From the NCBI GenBank assembly GCA_964591275.1, contig CAZQAE010000023.1:6589-70588 (forward strand): a DNA stretch of 64,000 nt, in the 5' to 3' direction. Of this stretch, positions 9,148 to 17,986 are shown piece after piece. Source of the stretch: G963674685 sp964591275 (lineage in GTDB: Bacteria; Lernaellota; Lernaellaia; JACKCT01). Under the pieces are notes generated by a model. The model worked only from the letters and a program-made list of their open reading frames with translations. It had not been told where the DNA came from and ran no database searches. The translations under genes were made by a program, and so were the position numbers. Numbering within the stretch: the first letter of the stretch is position 1; the number at the start of each line of letters is the position of its first letter.

Positions 9148-12100
9148 ATGCGAACGCCGGTAATTTTTTGGACTTTGCTTTTGGCTTGCCTGCTTTCTTT
9201 TTCTATTTCGTGCGGCGGAGGCGGAGACGACGATGATTCCGATGATGACGATGCTGGGGAAAGCGAATACGGGGCCTGCTGCGTCGATGGCGCCTGCTCA
9301 GTGACAACATACGCTGATTGTTCCGGTTCCTGGCAGGGACCGGGCACGAATTGCGATCCTAATCCGTGCGTTGACGACGACGTGGATGATGACGTTGACG
9401 ACGATGTTGATGACGACGCGGATGATGACGTTGACGACGATGTTGATGACGACGCGGATGATGATACGGACGACGACACAGACGATGATGCGGACGATGA
9501 CGTAGATGATGATGACACAACGGAGCCGACAACAACGACGACTGTCGAACCAACGACCACAACGACGCAGGAGCCGACCACGACGACCACGGTTGCACCG
9601 ACGACAACAACGACGCAGGAGCCAACCACGACGACCACGGTTGCGCCAACAACCACAACGACGCAGGAGCCGACCACGACGACCACGGTTGAGCCAACAA
9701 CCACAACAACCACGCAGGAACCGACCACAACGACAATTGTCACAACAACTTCGACAACAACCACGACAGGGAATCCCGACGCCGAGGAAGTTATCGTGCC
9801 TGCAGGTACTTTTTGGATGGGTTGCGAACCGGACGACTCTGAATGTGAATTAAATCCGAACGAACATCCTCGACACGAAGTAGAAATGTCGGAATACTAC
9901 ATTGACGTGTTTGAAGTAACCAATGAGAAATACGCCCAATACATGAACCTGCATAATCCTTTGAATGATTGCTATGACTACACATGTGTGGAATCGTCTC
10001 ATAAGGCCAGTAGCAAAGGGATATATGAGGAAAGCGGAGTCTGGATGGTTGACGAAAGATATGAGTCTCGTCCTGTAGTTGGCGTAACATGGTATGGTGC
10101 GTTAGCGTATTGCGAAGCACAGGATAAGTCTTTGCCGACAGAAGCGCAATGGGAAAAAGCGGCAAAAGGTGGAGATGAGCATTACATCTATCCCTGGGGT
10201 AATACATGGAACTATTATTCGACTAACTGGGCCAATCAGATGGACGAATATGAAAGAATTTCAGAGTTGCCGAAGACAACTCCAGTGGGTTATTTTAATG
10301 GCGACATTTATGATGAAGGTACTATGTGGGAATACCAAACCATGGATGGACGCAGTCCTTACGGAGCACATGACATGCTCGGCAATGTTGACGAATGGGT
10401 CTATGATAGCTATCAAGCTGATTACTATTCTCAAACGCCCGCTGGAGGTTGGGTAGATCCTGTTGGCCCGGATGAAGTCAACCGCAAGGTATTTAAGGGA
10501 GGTAACTGGAATAATTCAAATCCAAGCTGGGAACAGAGAAACAGCCTTAGAGAAAATGAGCTTTCTTTTGATTCCAATGGTAGAATCGGTTTTCGATGTG
10601 CATTTGCCTCACCAACGACTACTTCCACAACAACGACTACGATTGCACCAACAACGACAACCACGGTTGCACCGACGACCACAACCACGCAGGAACCGAC
10701 CACGACAACCACGGTTGCGCCAACAACCACAACGACGCAGGATCCAACCACGACGACCACGGTTGCGCCAACAACCACAACGACGCAGAATCCGACCACA
10801 ACAACTATCGAGACTACAACGACGACGGTTGCGCCGACCACGACCACGACGACCACGTCCACAACGACAACAACGGCGTGTCCGGGATGTTACATTGGAG
10901 AGACTTGTTTGGCGGAAGATGAGGTTAATCCCGACAATATCTGCGAAATATGCAAACCCGATCAGGATCGCTTCGACTGGTCCTCAAACGACGGCGAATT
11001 GTGTGACGATGAAGAATTCTGCAACGGAACGGATGCCTGCCTGGAGCGCACTTGTTCCGATCATTCAGGCGACCCCTGCCCGGATGATGGCTTATGGTGC
11101 ACCGGTGTGGAAGGCTGCAACGACATTCTTGAAGAATGTGAGCAGCTCAACATCCCGGAATGTCCTGATGACAACCTGTTCTGTACCGGAAATGAATTCT
11201 GCGACGAGGTAAATGATCTGTGCGACAGCGAAGGCGATCCATGCGAAGATGGAACGATTTGCGATGAAGAGAACAATGTTTGCGTGACGACAACGACGAC
11301 GACAAGCACATCCACTTCGACAACGACAACCGTTGAAACTACAACAACCACGACCCAGGAACCAACCACGACGACTACAGTAGAACCGACCACAACAACC
11401 ACGACAGGGAATCCCGACGACGAGGAGGTTTCCGTGCCCGAGGGCGCATTCCAGATGGGTTGCGAGCCGGAGGATGAAAATTGCTCAAATAATGAATCGC
11501 CCCGCCACGAGGTCTGGTTGTCCGCGTATTCCATCGATACATACGAAGTGACCAACGAAAGTTACGCGGAGTTTCTGACTTGGCACGGCAACGTCTGCGA
11601 GGGGTACGGGTGCGTGGGTGCGGATTCTTCTTCTCTGCGCCTCAGCGAATCCGACGGCGTCTGGTCAGTCGATTCCGGTTATGAAGATCATCCTCTGGTA
11701 GAAGTGACTTGGTACGGCGCAAGGGCTTATTGCGAGTCGCAAGGCAAGCGTTTGCCGACGGAAGCCGAGTGGGAAAAGGCCGCCAAGGGCGCTGCGGAAC
11801 ACTACATCTACCCTTGGGGCGACACGATGATCACCAATGCCGCAAATTACAGGGACTCCGGCGACCCCTACGATAATGATACGACGCCGGTTGGATACTT
11901 CGACGGCAGCGACCACGGCGGCGCGTATCAGACAACTGATGGACGCAGTCCTTATGGCGCGCACGATATGGCTGGCAATGTGTGGGAATGGGTGAACGAC
12001 TGGTACTCGTCAACCTACTATTCCACCAGCCCATCAACCGATCCTCCGGGACCGGTTTCCGGTGGGTACCGTGTTTTGCGCGGCGGTTGCCGGGGCTATG

Positions 12101-12189
12101 GTTTCATGTACCTGCGTGCGTCGGACCGGGCCTCGGGCGTCCCTCGCAACACGTACGGCTACTACGGGTTCCGTTGTTCCCGGGACTGA
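9148..12189 (+). CDS. Large lipoprotein: Asp-rich and Thr-rich repeats, two FGE-sulfatase (SUMF1-like) domains, Cys-rich middle
   Basis: A 1013-residue secreted lipoprotein. The signal peptide ends in SISC, making Cys22 the lipid anchor, followed by a Gly/Asp run. Then come an Asp-rich repeat (75-124), a Thr-rich linker (125-208), FGE-sulfatase domain 1 (about 213-486; WYGALAYCEA, LPTEAQWEKAAKG, GFRC), a second Thr linker, a Cys-rich EGF-like part (576-710), a third Thr linker and FGE domain 2 (about 755-1013; LPTEAEWEKAAKG, GNVWEWV). The paired Cys used by true formylglycine-generating enzymes is not visible in either domain, so a binding or structural role at the cell surface is more likely than catalysis. 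It lies alone between the two 23-bp repeats. The reading frame is intact. Confidence 0.85.
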   Translation: MRTPVIFWTLLLACLLSFSISCGGGGDDDDSDDDDAGESEYGACCVDGACSVTTYADCSGSWQGPGTNCDPNPCVDDDVDDDVDDDVDDDADDDVDDDVDDDADDDTDDDTDDDADDDVDDDDTTEPTTTTTVEPTTTTTQEPTTTTTVAPTTTTTQEPTTTTTVAPTTTTTQEPTTTTTVEPTTTTTTQEPTTTTIVTTTSTTTTTGNPDAEEVIVPAGTFWMGCEPDDSECELNPNEHPRHEVEMSEYYIDVFEVTNEKYAQYMNLHNPLNDCYDYTCVESSHKASSKGIYEESGVWMVDERYESRPVVGVTWYGALAYCEAQDKSLPTEAQWEKAAKGGDEHYIYPWGNTWNYYSTNWANQMDEYERISELPKTTPVGYFNGDIYDEGTMWEYQTMDGRSPYGAHDMLGNVDEWVYDSYQADYYSQTPAGGWVDPVGPDEVNRKVFKGGNWNNSNPSWEQRNSLRENELSFDSNGRIGFRCAFASPTTTSTTTTTIAPTTTTTVAPTTTTTQEPTTTTTVAPTTTTTQDPTTTTTVAPTTTTTQNPTTTTIETTTTTVAPTTTTTTTSTTTTTACPGCYIGETCLAEDEVNPDNICEICKPDQDRFDWSSNDGELCDDEEFCNGTDACLERTCSDHSGDPCPDDGLWCTGVEGCNDILEECEQLNIPECPDDNLFCTGNEFCDEVNDLCDSEGDPCEDGTICDEENNVCVTTTTTTSTSTSTTTTVETTTTTTQEPTTTTTVEPTTTTTTGNPDDEEVSVPEGAFQMGCEPEDENCSNNESPRHEVWLSAYSIDTYEVTNESYAEFLTWHGNVCEGYGCVGADSSSLRLSESDGVWSVDSGYEDHPLVEVTWYGARAYCESQGKRLPTEAEWEKAAKGAAEHYIYPWGDTMITNAANYRDSGDPYDNDTTPVGYFDGSDHGGAYQTTDGRSPYGAHDMAGNVWEWVNDWYSSTYYSTSPSTDPPGPVSGGYRVLRGGCRGYGFMYLRASDRASGVPRNTYGYYGFRCSRD
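9373..9769 (+). repeat. Coding tandem repeats: 12-bp Asp units, then 48-bp Thr units
   Basis: The first part (about 9373-9516) repeats a 12-bp unit coding Asp-Val/Ala/Thr-Asp-Asp. The second (about 9520-9769) repeats a roughly 48-bp unit coding five Thr, Val-Ala/Glu-Pro, five Thr, Gln-Glu-Pro. Such repeats can change length by slippage. The Thr part resembles the O-glycosylated linkers of secreted proteins. Confidence 0.85.
10612..10876 (+). repeat. Second Thr-rich coding repeat array
   Basis: Same 48-bp family as the first Thr array, separating FGE domain 1 from the Cys-rich part of the large lipoprotein. Units end in Ala-Pro, Glu-Pro, Asp-Pro or Asn-Pro. A shorter third array occurs at about 11285-11410. 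Confidence 0.8.
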
Positions 12190-12506
12190 TTTACCCTTGA
12201 GCTCTTTTACCCTTTGAAAGGGGTTTCCAAAGGGGTATCCCCTTTGGTGGGACTTGGGGCGAAGATGAGAATCTTCATTTCAAGGGCGATGCCCGCCCCT
12301 ACGGCGCAGCCTGGGACATTGGCGCTGATGAATGGACGCCGTGATGGGTTTCTTTTTGCAGTTTGTCAATTGACAGATTTTCGGCGAATTTTCGTGCATT
12401 GAAACAAATTTTCCGGCACTGAAAACAACTTTGAAAGCGCCGTAAGTGATTGAAATAGTGGCAATGTGGCGTAATACCAGAGTTTTTCTCATTTCATCGA
12501 TTCGCT
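12190..12506. other. Intergenic stretch with REP-like hairpins
   Basis: No gene seen. Just after the lipoprotein stop there are two overlapping short palindromes (around 12210-12250) built from AAAGGGG and CCCCTTT runs. A GGGCGATGCCCGCCCCTA phrase follows at 12285-12302, typical in appearance of dispersed intergenic repeats. The first hairpin may act as the transcription end for the lipoprotein gene. Confidence 0.4.
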
Positions 12507-12529
12507 TTCGAACCCCGTCGCCCGCTAAA
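12507..12529 (+). repeat. 23-bp direct repeat, copy 2: putative attachment site
   Basis: Exact second copy of the tRNA 3'-end-like sequence at 8645-8667, in the same orientation, 3.9 kb away. It directly precedes a hairpin terminator, as a real tRNA 3' end often does. The upstream tRNA body is missing here too. Confidence 0.6.
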
Positions 12530-12536
12530 GCGAAAA

Positions 12537-12573
12537 GGCCGGTAACTACTGAAAGTTGCTGGCTTTTTCTTAT
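12537..12573 (+). terminator. Rho-independent terminator after repeat copy 2
   Basis: An 11-bp stem with two G-T pairs (GGCCGGTAACT against AGTTGCTGGCT), a six-base loop, then TTTTT. It lies just after the tRNA-like repeat, as expected downstream of a former tRNA or similar RNA gene. Confidence 0.6.
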
Positions 12574-12633
12574 TTTGCCCTTCGGAAACCTGTTGGTTTG
12601 CAACGAGTTTTCTACTAAAGTCGGCGATACTGA

Positions 12634-13140
12634 CTCGCCGCCGCGATCACCGTCGAGTTGCGGCATTATATTCCGCAGGTCCGTCGCGTCATCGATCAGG
12701 CCGAACGCCGCGTACTCAAGGGTGAGACCCTCCCGCCCGCGGAGAAGCTCGTCTCCATCTTCGAGCCGCATACCGACATTATCGTCAAGGATCGGCGGGA
12801 TACATACTTCGAACACAAGGTCGTGCTCACCGGCGGCGCTTCGGATCTGCTCACCGATCTCGTTGTCGAAAAAGGCAATCCGGCGGACTCAAGTCTGGCC
12901 GAAAAGATGATCGTTCGGCAAAAAGAGATTTACGGACGTGCGCCGCGTCAGGCCGCCTTCGACGGCGGCTTTGCCTCCAAGGACAACCTGAAGGACATCA
13001 AGGCGCTCGACGTCAAAGACGTCGCCTTCCACAAGAAACGGGGACTGAAGATCGACGACATGGCGAAGAGCGCCTGAGTCTATAAGCGCCTGCACAATTT
13101 CCGCACCGGAATCGAGGGCAAAGCTGCACGCAAAGCATGA
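12634..13140 (+). pseudogene. ISNCY-type transposase remnant
   Basis: The frame from 12634 codes a fragment with AEKLVSIFEPHTDII, FEHKVVL, KGNPADSS and AFDGGFASKDNLK. This matches the middle and DDE region of ISNCY-family transposases. The N-terminal third is missing, a TGA interrupts the frame at 13075-13077, and a second stop follows at 13138-13140. No terminal inverted repeats are visible on either side. It is a degraded copy and very likely inactive. Confidence 0.75.
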
Positions 13141-13277
13141 ATCCAATAGGGAGATGGCGCACCGGCAAGGCTCAATCAACGATTATTGCGCCTCATGCGA
13201 CAACCGCATCAGCCAATCGGACTGCCCGGTCGCTCGAAAACCCCCATTACGGGACAGGAACTTATTAATTTTTTCTT

Positions 13278-13306
13278 TTCACAATTCTTTTGCTTTCGGG
13301 TATAAT
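13278..13306 (+). promoter_or_regulatory. Sigma-70-type promoter for the ureohydrolase gene
   Basis: TTCACA (13278-13283) and a perfect TATAAT (13301-13306) are separated by exactly 17 bases. They lie about 60 bases before the chosen ATG at 13367. This is the best promoter match I found in the window. Confidence 0.7.
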
Positions 13307-13366
13307 TTCGATGGCTCACGGTGAAAATTGTCTGTTGTGAATATTTCACTCGGAGGTGATTGCGTT

Positions 13367-14266
13367 ATGAGTCCAAACCCTGCTCAGTTCCTTAACCTGG
13401 AACCTGAATTCACCAATCCAAAATTGGCCCAAACGGTTATTCTGCCCGTTCCTTACGAGGGAGGCGCCTCGCATGGAAAGGGCGCAGCGAACGGTCCGAG
13501 GGCCATTATCGAGGTTTCACGCAATATTGAACTCTACGATGAAGTCTACGGAAAAGAGATTCACACTGGCGGTATCGCAACATTAGCGCCTGTCGATACA
13601 TCAGGAGATCCCCGGACAGTTATGGAAAATATCCGGGCGGAGGCGGCGAAGTGGATGAAAAACGGTAAATTCCTTATCGGTATCGGCGGAGATCATTCTG
13701 TCACCTTCGGCCTGTTTGGCGGCGTTCAAGAAGCGCATCCTGACATAGCGTGCATCCAGATCGATGCCCGCCCGGATTTGCGTAATATCTATGCGAATGA
13801 TCCGCTCAGCCATGTCTGCGTGATGTCGCGGATTCGCGAACTTAAGGCCCAGACTCTTCACCTCGGCATTCGAAGCATGAACGCCGCTGAAGCGCAGCGT
13901 ATTAAAAACGAGAAAATCGAAACCGTACGAATGCAGGAGTTCTATCAGAAAAAAGTGGATATCGGAAGAATCCTGGCCACGATCGGCGAGCGGGTTTATC
14001 TCACTATTGACTTGGGTTGCCTGGATTGGTCGGTTATCCGCTCAACCGGCACGCTGGAGCCGGGAGGCTTCACCTGGCGTGAAATGCTTGAGCTTCTCGA
14101 TATGATTTTCAAAGACAAGAATGTTGTGGCCTGCGACGTGATGGAACTGGCTCCAAAAGAAAACGACGTCAACTCGGCCTTCGCCGCTGCCCGGCTCGTT
14201 TTCAAGCTCATCGCCATGAAGCACAGTATCGAGCACATTGTCCGCATGGATGGCCTGGTCATTTAA
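13367..14266 (+). CDS. Agmatinase/ureohydrolase-family protein with altered metal ligands
   Basis: A 299-residue ureohydrolase homologue, close to agmatinases of about 300 residues. It keeps GIGGDHSVTFG (His110), but the usual DAHxD reads DARPD (133-137), so a manganese-binding His is Arg135. The usual DxDxLDP reads DLGCLDW (215-221), so a metal Asp is Gly217. Each change is one base away from the expected codon. A normal two-manganese centre is unlikely, so it may be inactive or have a new role. Start at ATG 13367 is supported by GGAGGTGAT upstream; an in-frame TTG at 13328 is less likely. A class III aminotransferase follows 110 bases downstream. Confidence 0.85.
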   Translation: MSPNPAQFLNLEPEFTNPKLAQTVILPVPYEGGASHGKGAANGPRAIIEVSRNIELYDEVYGKEIHTGGIATLAPVDTSGDPRTVMENIRAEAAKWMKNGKFLIGIGGDHSVTFGLFGGVQEAHPDIACIQIDARPDLRNIYANDPLSHVCVMSRIRELKAQTLHLGIRSMNAAEAQRIKNEKIETVRMQEFYQKKVDIGRILATIGERVYLTIDLGCLDWSVIRSTGTLEPGGFTWREMLELLDMIFKDKNVVACDVMELAPKENDVNSAFAAARLVFKLIAMKHSIEHIVRMDGLVI

Positions 14267-14375
14267 AGCGTCCGAAAAATAGCGAGGGCATCTCTTTTCA
14301 CTTTGGGTCATGGCATAATTCTGTCTGTTCATGTATAGGCAAATATGGTTTGAATTGCTTTCCAGGAGTCTTCAT

Positions 14376-15623
14376 ATGTCCAATCCTTTACAACTCGACA
14401 AATCTCAGGCGCTTTACACGCAGGCCAAAAACTTGATTCCCGGCGGCATGCTGGGCATTCGTCGCCCGTATAATTTCGTGCCCGATGAATATCCCGTCTT
14501 CATCGCCTCGGGCAAAGGCGGTCGCGTGACGGACGTGGACGGCAACGAATACGTCGATATGCTTTGTTCCTACGGCCCGATCATCCTCGGGCATTGTGAA
14601 AAAGAGATCGACGACGCGGTCATTGAGCACATCCGATCAAGCGGTTTCTGCTTTTCCCTCGTTCACGAATCCCAGAATCGCCTGGTCGAAACCCTGCGTC
14701 GCGTCATCCCATGCTGCGAAATGGGCATCATCGTCAAAACAGGCTCGGACGCCACAACGTGCGCGGTGCGCATTTCCCGCGGATTTACGAAAAAACTCAA
14801 GGTGCTGCGTTGCGGCTATCACGGCTGGCACGACTGGTGCGTCGAAGTGAAAGGCGGCGTCCCGCCAAAACTTTACGAGGACACGCACGAGTTTCCTTAC
14901 AACGATCTGGACGCCCTGGAGGCGCTCCTGAAAGAACATTCGGGCGATGTGGCGTGCGTGATTATTACTCCCGTCGGCCATCCTTTGGCGCGGCCGGTCG
15001 AAGCGCCGAAACCGGGTTATCTCGAAGGCGTCCGCGAACTGGCCGACCGGCACGAGTGCGTCCTCGTGTTCGACGAAATCCGCACCGGTTTCCGGGCCGC
15101 TTTGGGCGGGGCGCAGGAGCGTTACGGCGTGACGCCGGATTTGGCCACGGTGGGCAAAGCTATGGCCAACGGCTATCCCATCGCGGCGGTGGTGGGCAAA
15201 TCGGATATCATGCGCATCGCCGAAAAAGAGGTCTTCATTTCCAGCACGTATTTCCCCAACAGCACCGAGACGATCGCCGCCCTCAAAACAATAGAAATCC
15301 TCGAACGTGAGAACGTCATGGATGGCATCTGGCGACGCGGCGAGGATTTCCTGAATCGCTTGCGCGCCATCGCGGAAGGCAGCGCAACAGACGCGCATGT
15401 TTCGGGAATACCGCCAATGCCCTTCGTGACCTTCCCGTCGAAGCAAGACAAGTCCCATAAATGGCAACGAAAAACTTTTTATACAGAGTTGATCCGGCGC
15501 GGCGTCTTCATGCAGCCCTTTCACCACAGCTACATCGCCTGGCGGCATACGGATGCGGATCTTGAGCAGGTGCTGGGCGCGGCGGAAGAAGCGCTGAAAG
15601 TTGTGGCAAAAGGGCATTCGTAA
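14376..15623 (+). CDS. Class III PLP-dependent aminotransferase (GSA-aminomutase-like)
   Basis: A 415-residue fold-type I aminotransferase. The family signature is clear: VTDVDGNEYVDM near residue 48, the cofactor Asp in VFDEIRTGFR, and the PLP-binding Lys in TVGKAMANGYPIAAV. It resembles glutamate-1-semialdehyde aminomutases and related acyl-amine transaminases. The substrate is not readable from the sequence. Start at ATG 14376 fits AGGAG about eight bases upstream; the longer frame starts earlier but has no ribosome site. It follows the ureohydrolase homologue in the same direction, so both may act on guanidino or amino compounds, which is inference. Confidence 0.85.
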   Translation: MSNPLQLDKSQALYTQAKNLIPGGMLGIRRPYNFVPDEYPVFIASGKGGRVTDVDGNEYVDMLCSYGPIILGHCEKEIDDAVIEHIRSSGFCFSLVHESQNRLVETLRRVIPCCEMGIIVKTGSDATTCAVRISRGFTKKLKVLRCGYHGWHDWCVEVKGGVPPKLYEDTHEFPYNDLDALEALLKEHSGDVACVIITPVGHPLARPVEAPKPGYLEGVRELADRHECVLVFDEIRTGFRAALGGAQERYGVTPDLATVGKAMANGYPIAAVVGKSDIMRIAEKEVFISSTYFPNSTETIAALKTIEILERENVMDGIWRRGEDFLNRLRAIAEGSATDAHVSGIPPMPFVTFPSKQDKSHKWQRKTFYTELIRRGVFMQPFHHSYIAWRHTDADLEQVLGAAEEALKVVAKGHS

Positions 15624-15792
15624 GATGGATTTGTTAGCCGACCTTAACTATTAAACACCGTCATTTTGATCATCGTTGATCCTGGTTGAAAAAAGTTGCC
15701 TTTGCCGACAACCGCTTGGTTTTCACTTTCGAAATCCTGTGCTATGAGTTAGCGGTGTACCGAATTCAATAATTTAAATCGGGCGGGGAAAA

Positions 15793-16839
15793 ATGGCTGA
15801 GAAGATCAAACTTGGCGGGATTCTTTTAGACGCCGGCATCATTCAAGAAGATCATATCGAGAAAGCATTGGCGAAGCAGAAAGAGTTGGGCCTCCGTTTC
15901 GGCGAAGCCCTTCTGAAGCTCGGCGCCATTAAAGCCGAAGACATTGCCTGGGCTTTGTCGCAGCAACTCGATATTCCACTGATTCACGTGAGCGCCTCAT
16001 CAGTTGATATCAATGCCGTTGCCCTGGTTCCGATTGAAATCGCCAAAAAGCATACACTCGTTCCCTACCTGTTGATGGAAGACGAACTGACCATCATCAT
16101 AGACGATCCTTTCAAGGAAGATGCCGTAAAGGATGTTCAAGCTGTCAGCCGTCGCAAGGTGAATCTGGCCGTTGGCATGGCCGACGAAATTCTGGCGATC
16201 CTTGATGAAGTCTATGAAATGGCTTCATCTCATTTTGCCGATTCGGCTGCGCCCGGGCAGGCTGCCAAGCCGCGGATCAACATCGACAAGATCGTCAACG
16301 AAATCATCGAAAAGCCCGTATCCATGATCGATCTCGACCAGGAAGGCATGAGCGAGGCCATCGGCGAATTGGGTCAACGCAAACCTGAAGGAATATCCAC
16401 CAAGCTTTCGGAAATATTTTTTGCCGAACCCAAACTCAGGATCGCCGTTGTGAAATCTCTGGCGCGAATAGGCGACAAAGTATCCGAAAAAATCCTCATC
16501 CCCGCCGCTAAATTCCAGGAAAACTTTACTTCCATGGGTCACATCGTCAGCGCCTACAACAGGGATTACGAACTGCGCGACGCGGCATTGAAGGGCCTTG
16601 GGAATTTGGGGACAAAAAACGCCCGCTCAACCTTAAAATTAATGATCCGCTGCTGGGCTTTCCCCTTATTCAGAATCTTCATGTTCCCGATTTTCAAATT
16701 GGGCAAAGTCCGTCCCATGATCGATACCGCGCGCAACTCATTGGTGCGCGTTGAAATGCGCTTGAATGAAGCCAAAGTGGCAAAAGACGAAGAGACGACT
16801 GACCCGAGAATGGGCGACGACAATTCTTCCAAGGAGTGA
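15793..16839 (+). CDS. Stand-alone MshEN (GspE/PilB N-terminal) domain protein
   Basis: A 348-residue cytoplasmic protein. The first about 140 residues match the MshEN domain (LGGILLDAGIIQEDHIEKAL; GEALLKLGAI), which in type II secretion and pilus ATPases can bind cyclic di-GMP. No ATPase domain follows; residues about 200-300 look like HEAT-type helical repeats. The next gene, pilT, starts three bases after the stop, so the pair is an operon and this protein may regulate pilus retraction. The ribosome site is GGGCGGGG just upstream of the ATG. Confidence 0.78.
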   Translation: MAEKIKLGGILLDAGIIQEDHIEKALAKQKELGLRFGEALLKLGAIKAEDIAWALSQQLDIPLIHVSASSVDINAVALVPIEIAKKHTLVPYLLMEDELTIIIDDPFKEDAVKDVQAVSRRKVNLAVGMADEILAILDEVYEMASSHFADSAAPGQAAKPRINIDKIVNEIIEKPVSMIDLDQEGMSEAIGELGQRKPEGISTKLSEIFFAEPKLRIAVVKSLARIGDKVSEKILIPAAKFQENFTSMGHIVSAYNRDYELRDAALKGLGNLGTKNARSTLKLMIRCWAFPLFRIFMFPIFKLGKVRPMIDTARNSLVRVEMRLNEAKVAKDEETTDPRMGDDNSSKE

Positions 16840-16842
16840 TTA

Positions 16843-17939
16843 ATGCCTGTTATTGACCGATATTTTAAATTCGTCACCGAAAGCAATGCGAGCGATTTGC
16901 ACCTCACAACGGGTTCTCCGCCCATGGTGCGTGTTCATGGCGAGTTGAAAAGCATCAACCACCCGCCTTTCAAAAACGAAGATCTGTATAAAATCATTAC
17001 AGAGATAATGAATGATCGCGTGAGAAAGGAATTTGAGGAAAAAAACAGGCCGACTTCATATATGTCCTTGGAGACGCGGGCCGATTTCGCTGCAACGCTT
17101 TCACGCAACGCGTTGGCGTCGGGTTTGTCTCACGACTGATTCCGAGCAAGGTTCTGAGCATGACGGACCTGAATATGCCCAAGGCCCTTTACGGATTCAC
17201 CAAACTCACCAAAGGGCTCGTGGTCGTGACGGGACCCACGGGGTCGGGGAAATCGACGACCCTCGCCGCCATCATCAACGAAATCAACGAAAACCGGTGC
17301 GATCACATTCTTACTGTCGAGGATCCGATAGAATTCGTTCACAAGAACAAAAAGGCTTTGGTGAACCAGCGGCAAATCGGCGAAAATGTCGACTCGTTCA
17401 GCGACGCGCTCCGGGCCGCCTTGCGCGAAGACCCCGACATAATCCTCGTCGGCGAGATGCGTGATCTGGAAACAATTTCCCTGGCCATCTCCGCCGCGGA
17501 AACGGGCCATCTGGTTTTCGGAACCCTGCACACCAGCAGCGCCGTGAAAACCGTGGACCGCATCATCGATGCTTTTCCCGCAGACATGCAAGAGCAGATT
17601 CGGGTGATGCTTTCTGAGTCGCTCAAAGGCGTTGTGGCGCAGGTCCTTCTTCCAACGGCGGACGGCAAAGGGCGCATAGCCGCCCTGGAAATTCTCATGT
17701 CCACCCCGGCGCTGGCGAACATCATACGCGATAAAAAGTCTTTCCAGATTCCTTCGCTGATTCAGACCAGCAAGAGTATCGGCATGCAGCTCATGGACCA
17801 GGCGCTGACGGATCTGCTCGAAAGAAAGAAGATCCATGGCCTCGACGCCTACATGGCCGCCGTGGACAAAAAGTCTTTCGTCCGCTTCCTGACTCCACAG
17901 GAAAAAGATCAAATCGGATTGAAGCCGGAGTTGAGCTAG
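16843..17939 (+). CDS. pilT: PilT twitching-motility retraction ATPase, split by a -1 frame change
   Basis: Two frames together give one PilT of about 365 residues. Frame 1 (16843-17139) begins with the typical SNASDLHLTTG and runs to EFEEKN; after that its sequence is not PilT and it ends at codon 98. A shift of one base back at 17040-17046 continues with QADFIYVLGDAGRFRCNAF, then Walker A GPTGSGKST, the Asp box DPDIILVGEMRD and the His box HLVFGTLHT. The seven-A run ends in C, giving A AAA AAC in the correct phase. It is either a programmed -1 frameshift, a real mutation, or an assembly error in a homopolymer. Sits directly after the MshEN gene. Powers type IV pilus retraction if made. Confidence 0.85.
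17040..17046 (+). other. Slippery heptamer A AAA AAC in pilT
   Basis: In frame 1 the codons read GAA AAA AAC. This is the canonical X-XXY-YYZ arrangement for -1 frameshifting, and slipping back one base restores the PilT frame exactly. No strong stem-loop directly downstream was obvious by eye. Confidence 0.5.
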
Positions 17940-17986
17940 CGCTGACCGTGTTTTTTCTGCCAAACATCGAAGCTTGTTTGGTTAAT

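Noticed and set aside
9093..9764. Val- and Ser-rich minus-strand frame
   Set aside because: Antisense of the Thr and Asp codon repeats of the FGE lipoprotein; composition is explained by the repeats.
14637..15617. 326-codon minus-strand frame opposite the aminotransferase
   Set aside because: Antisense of a clear class III aminotransferase; no start signal.
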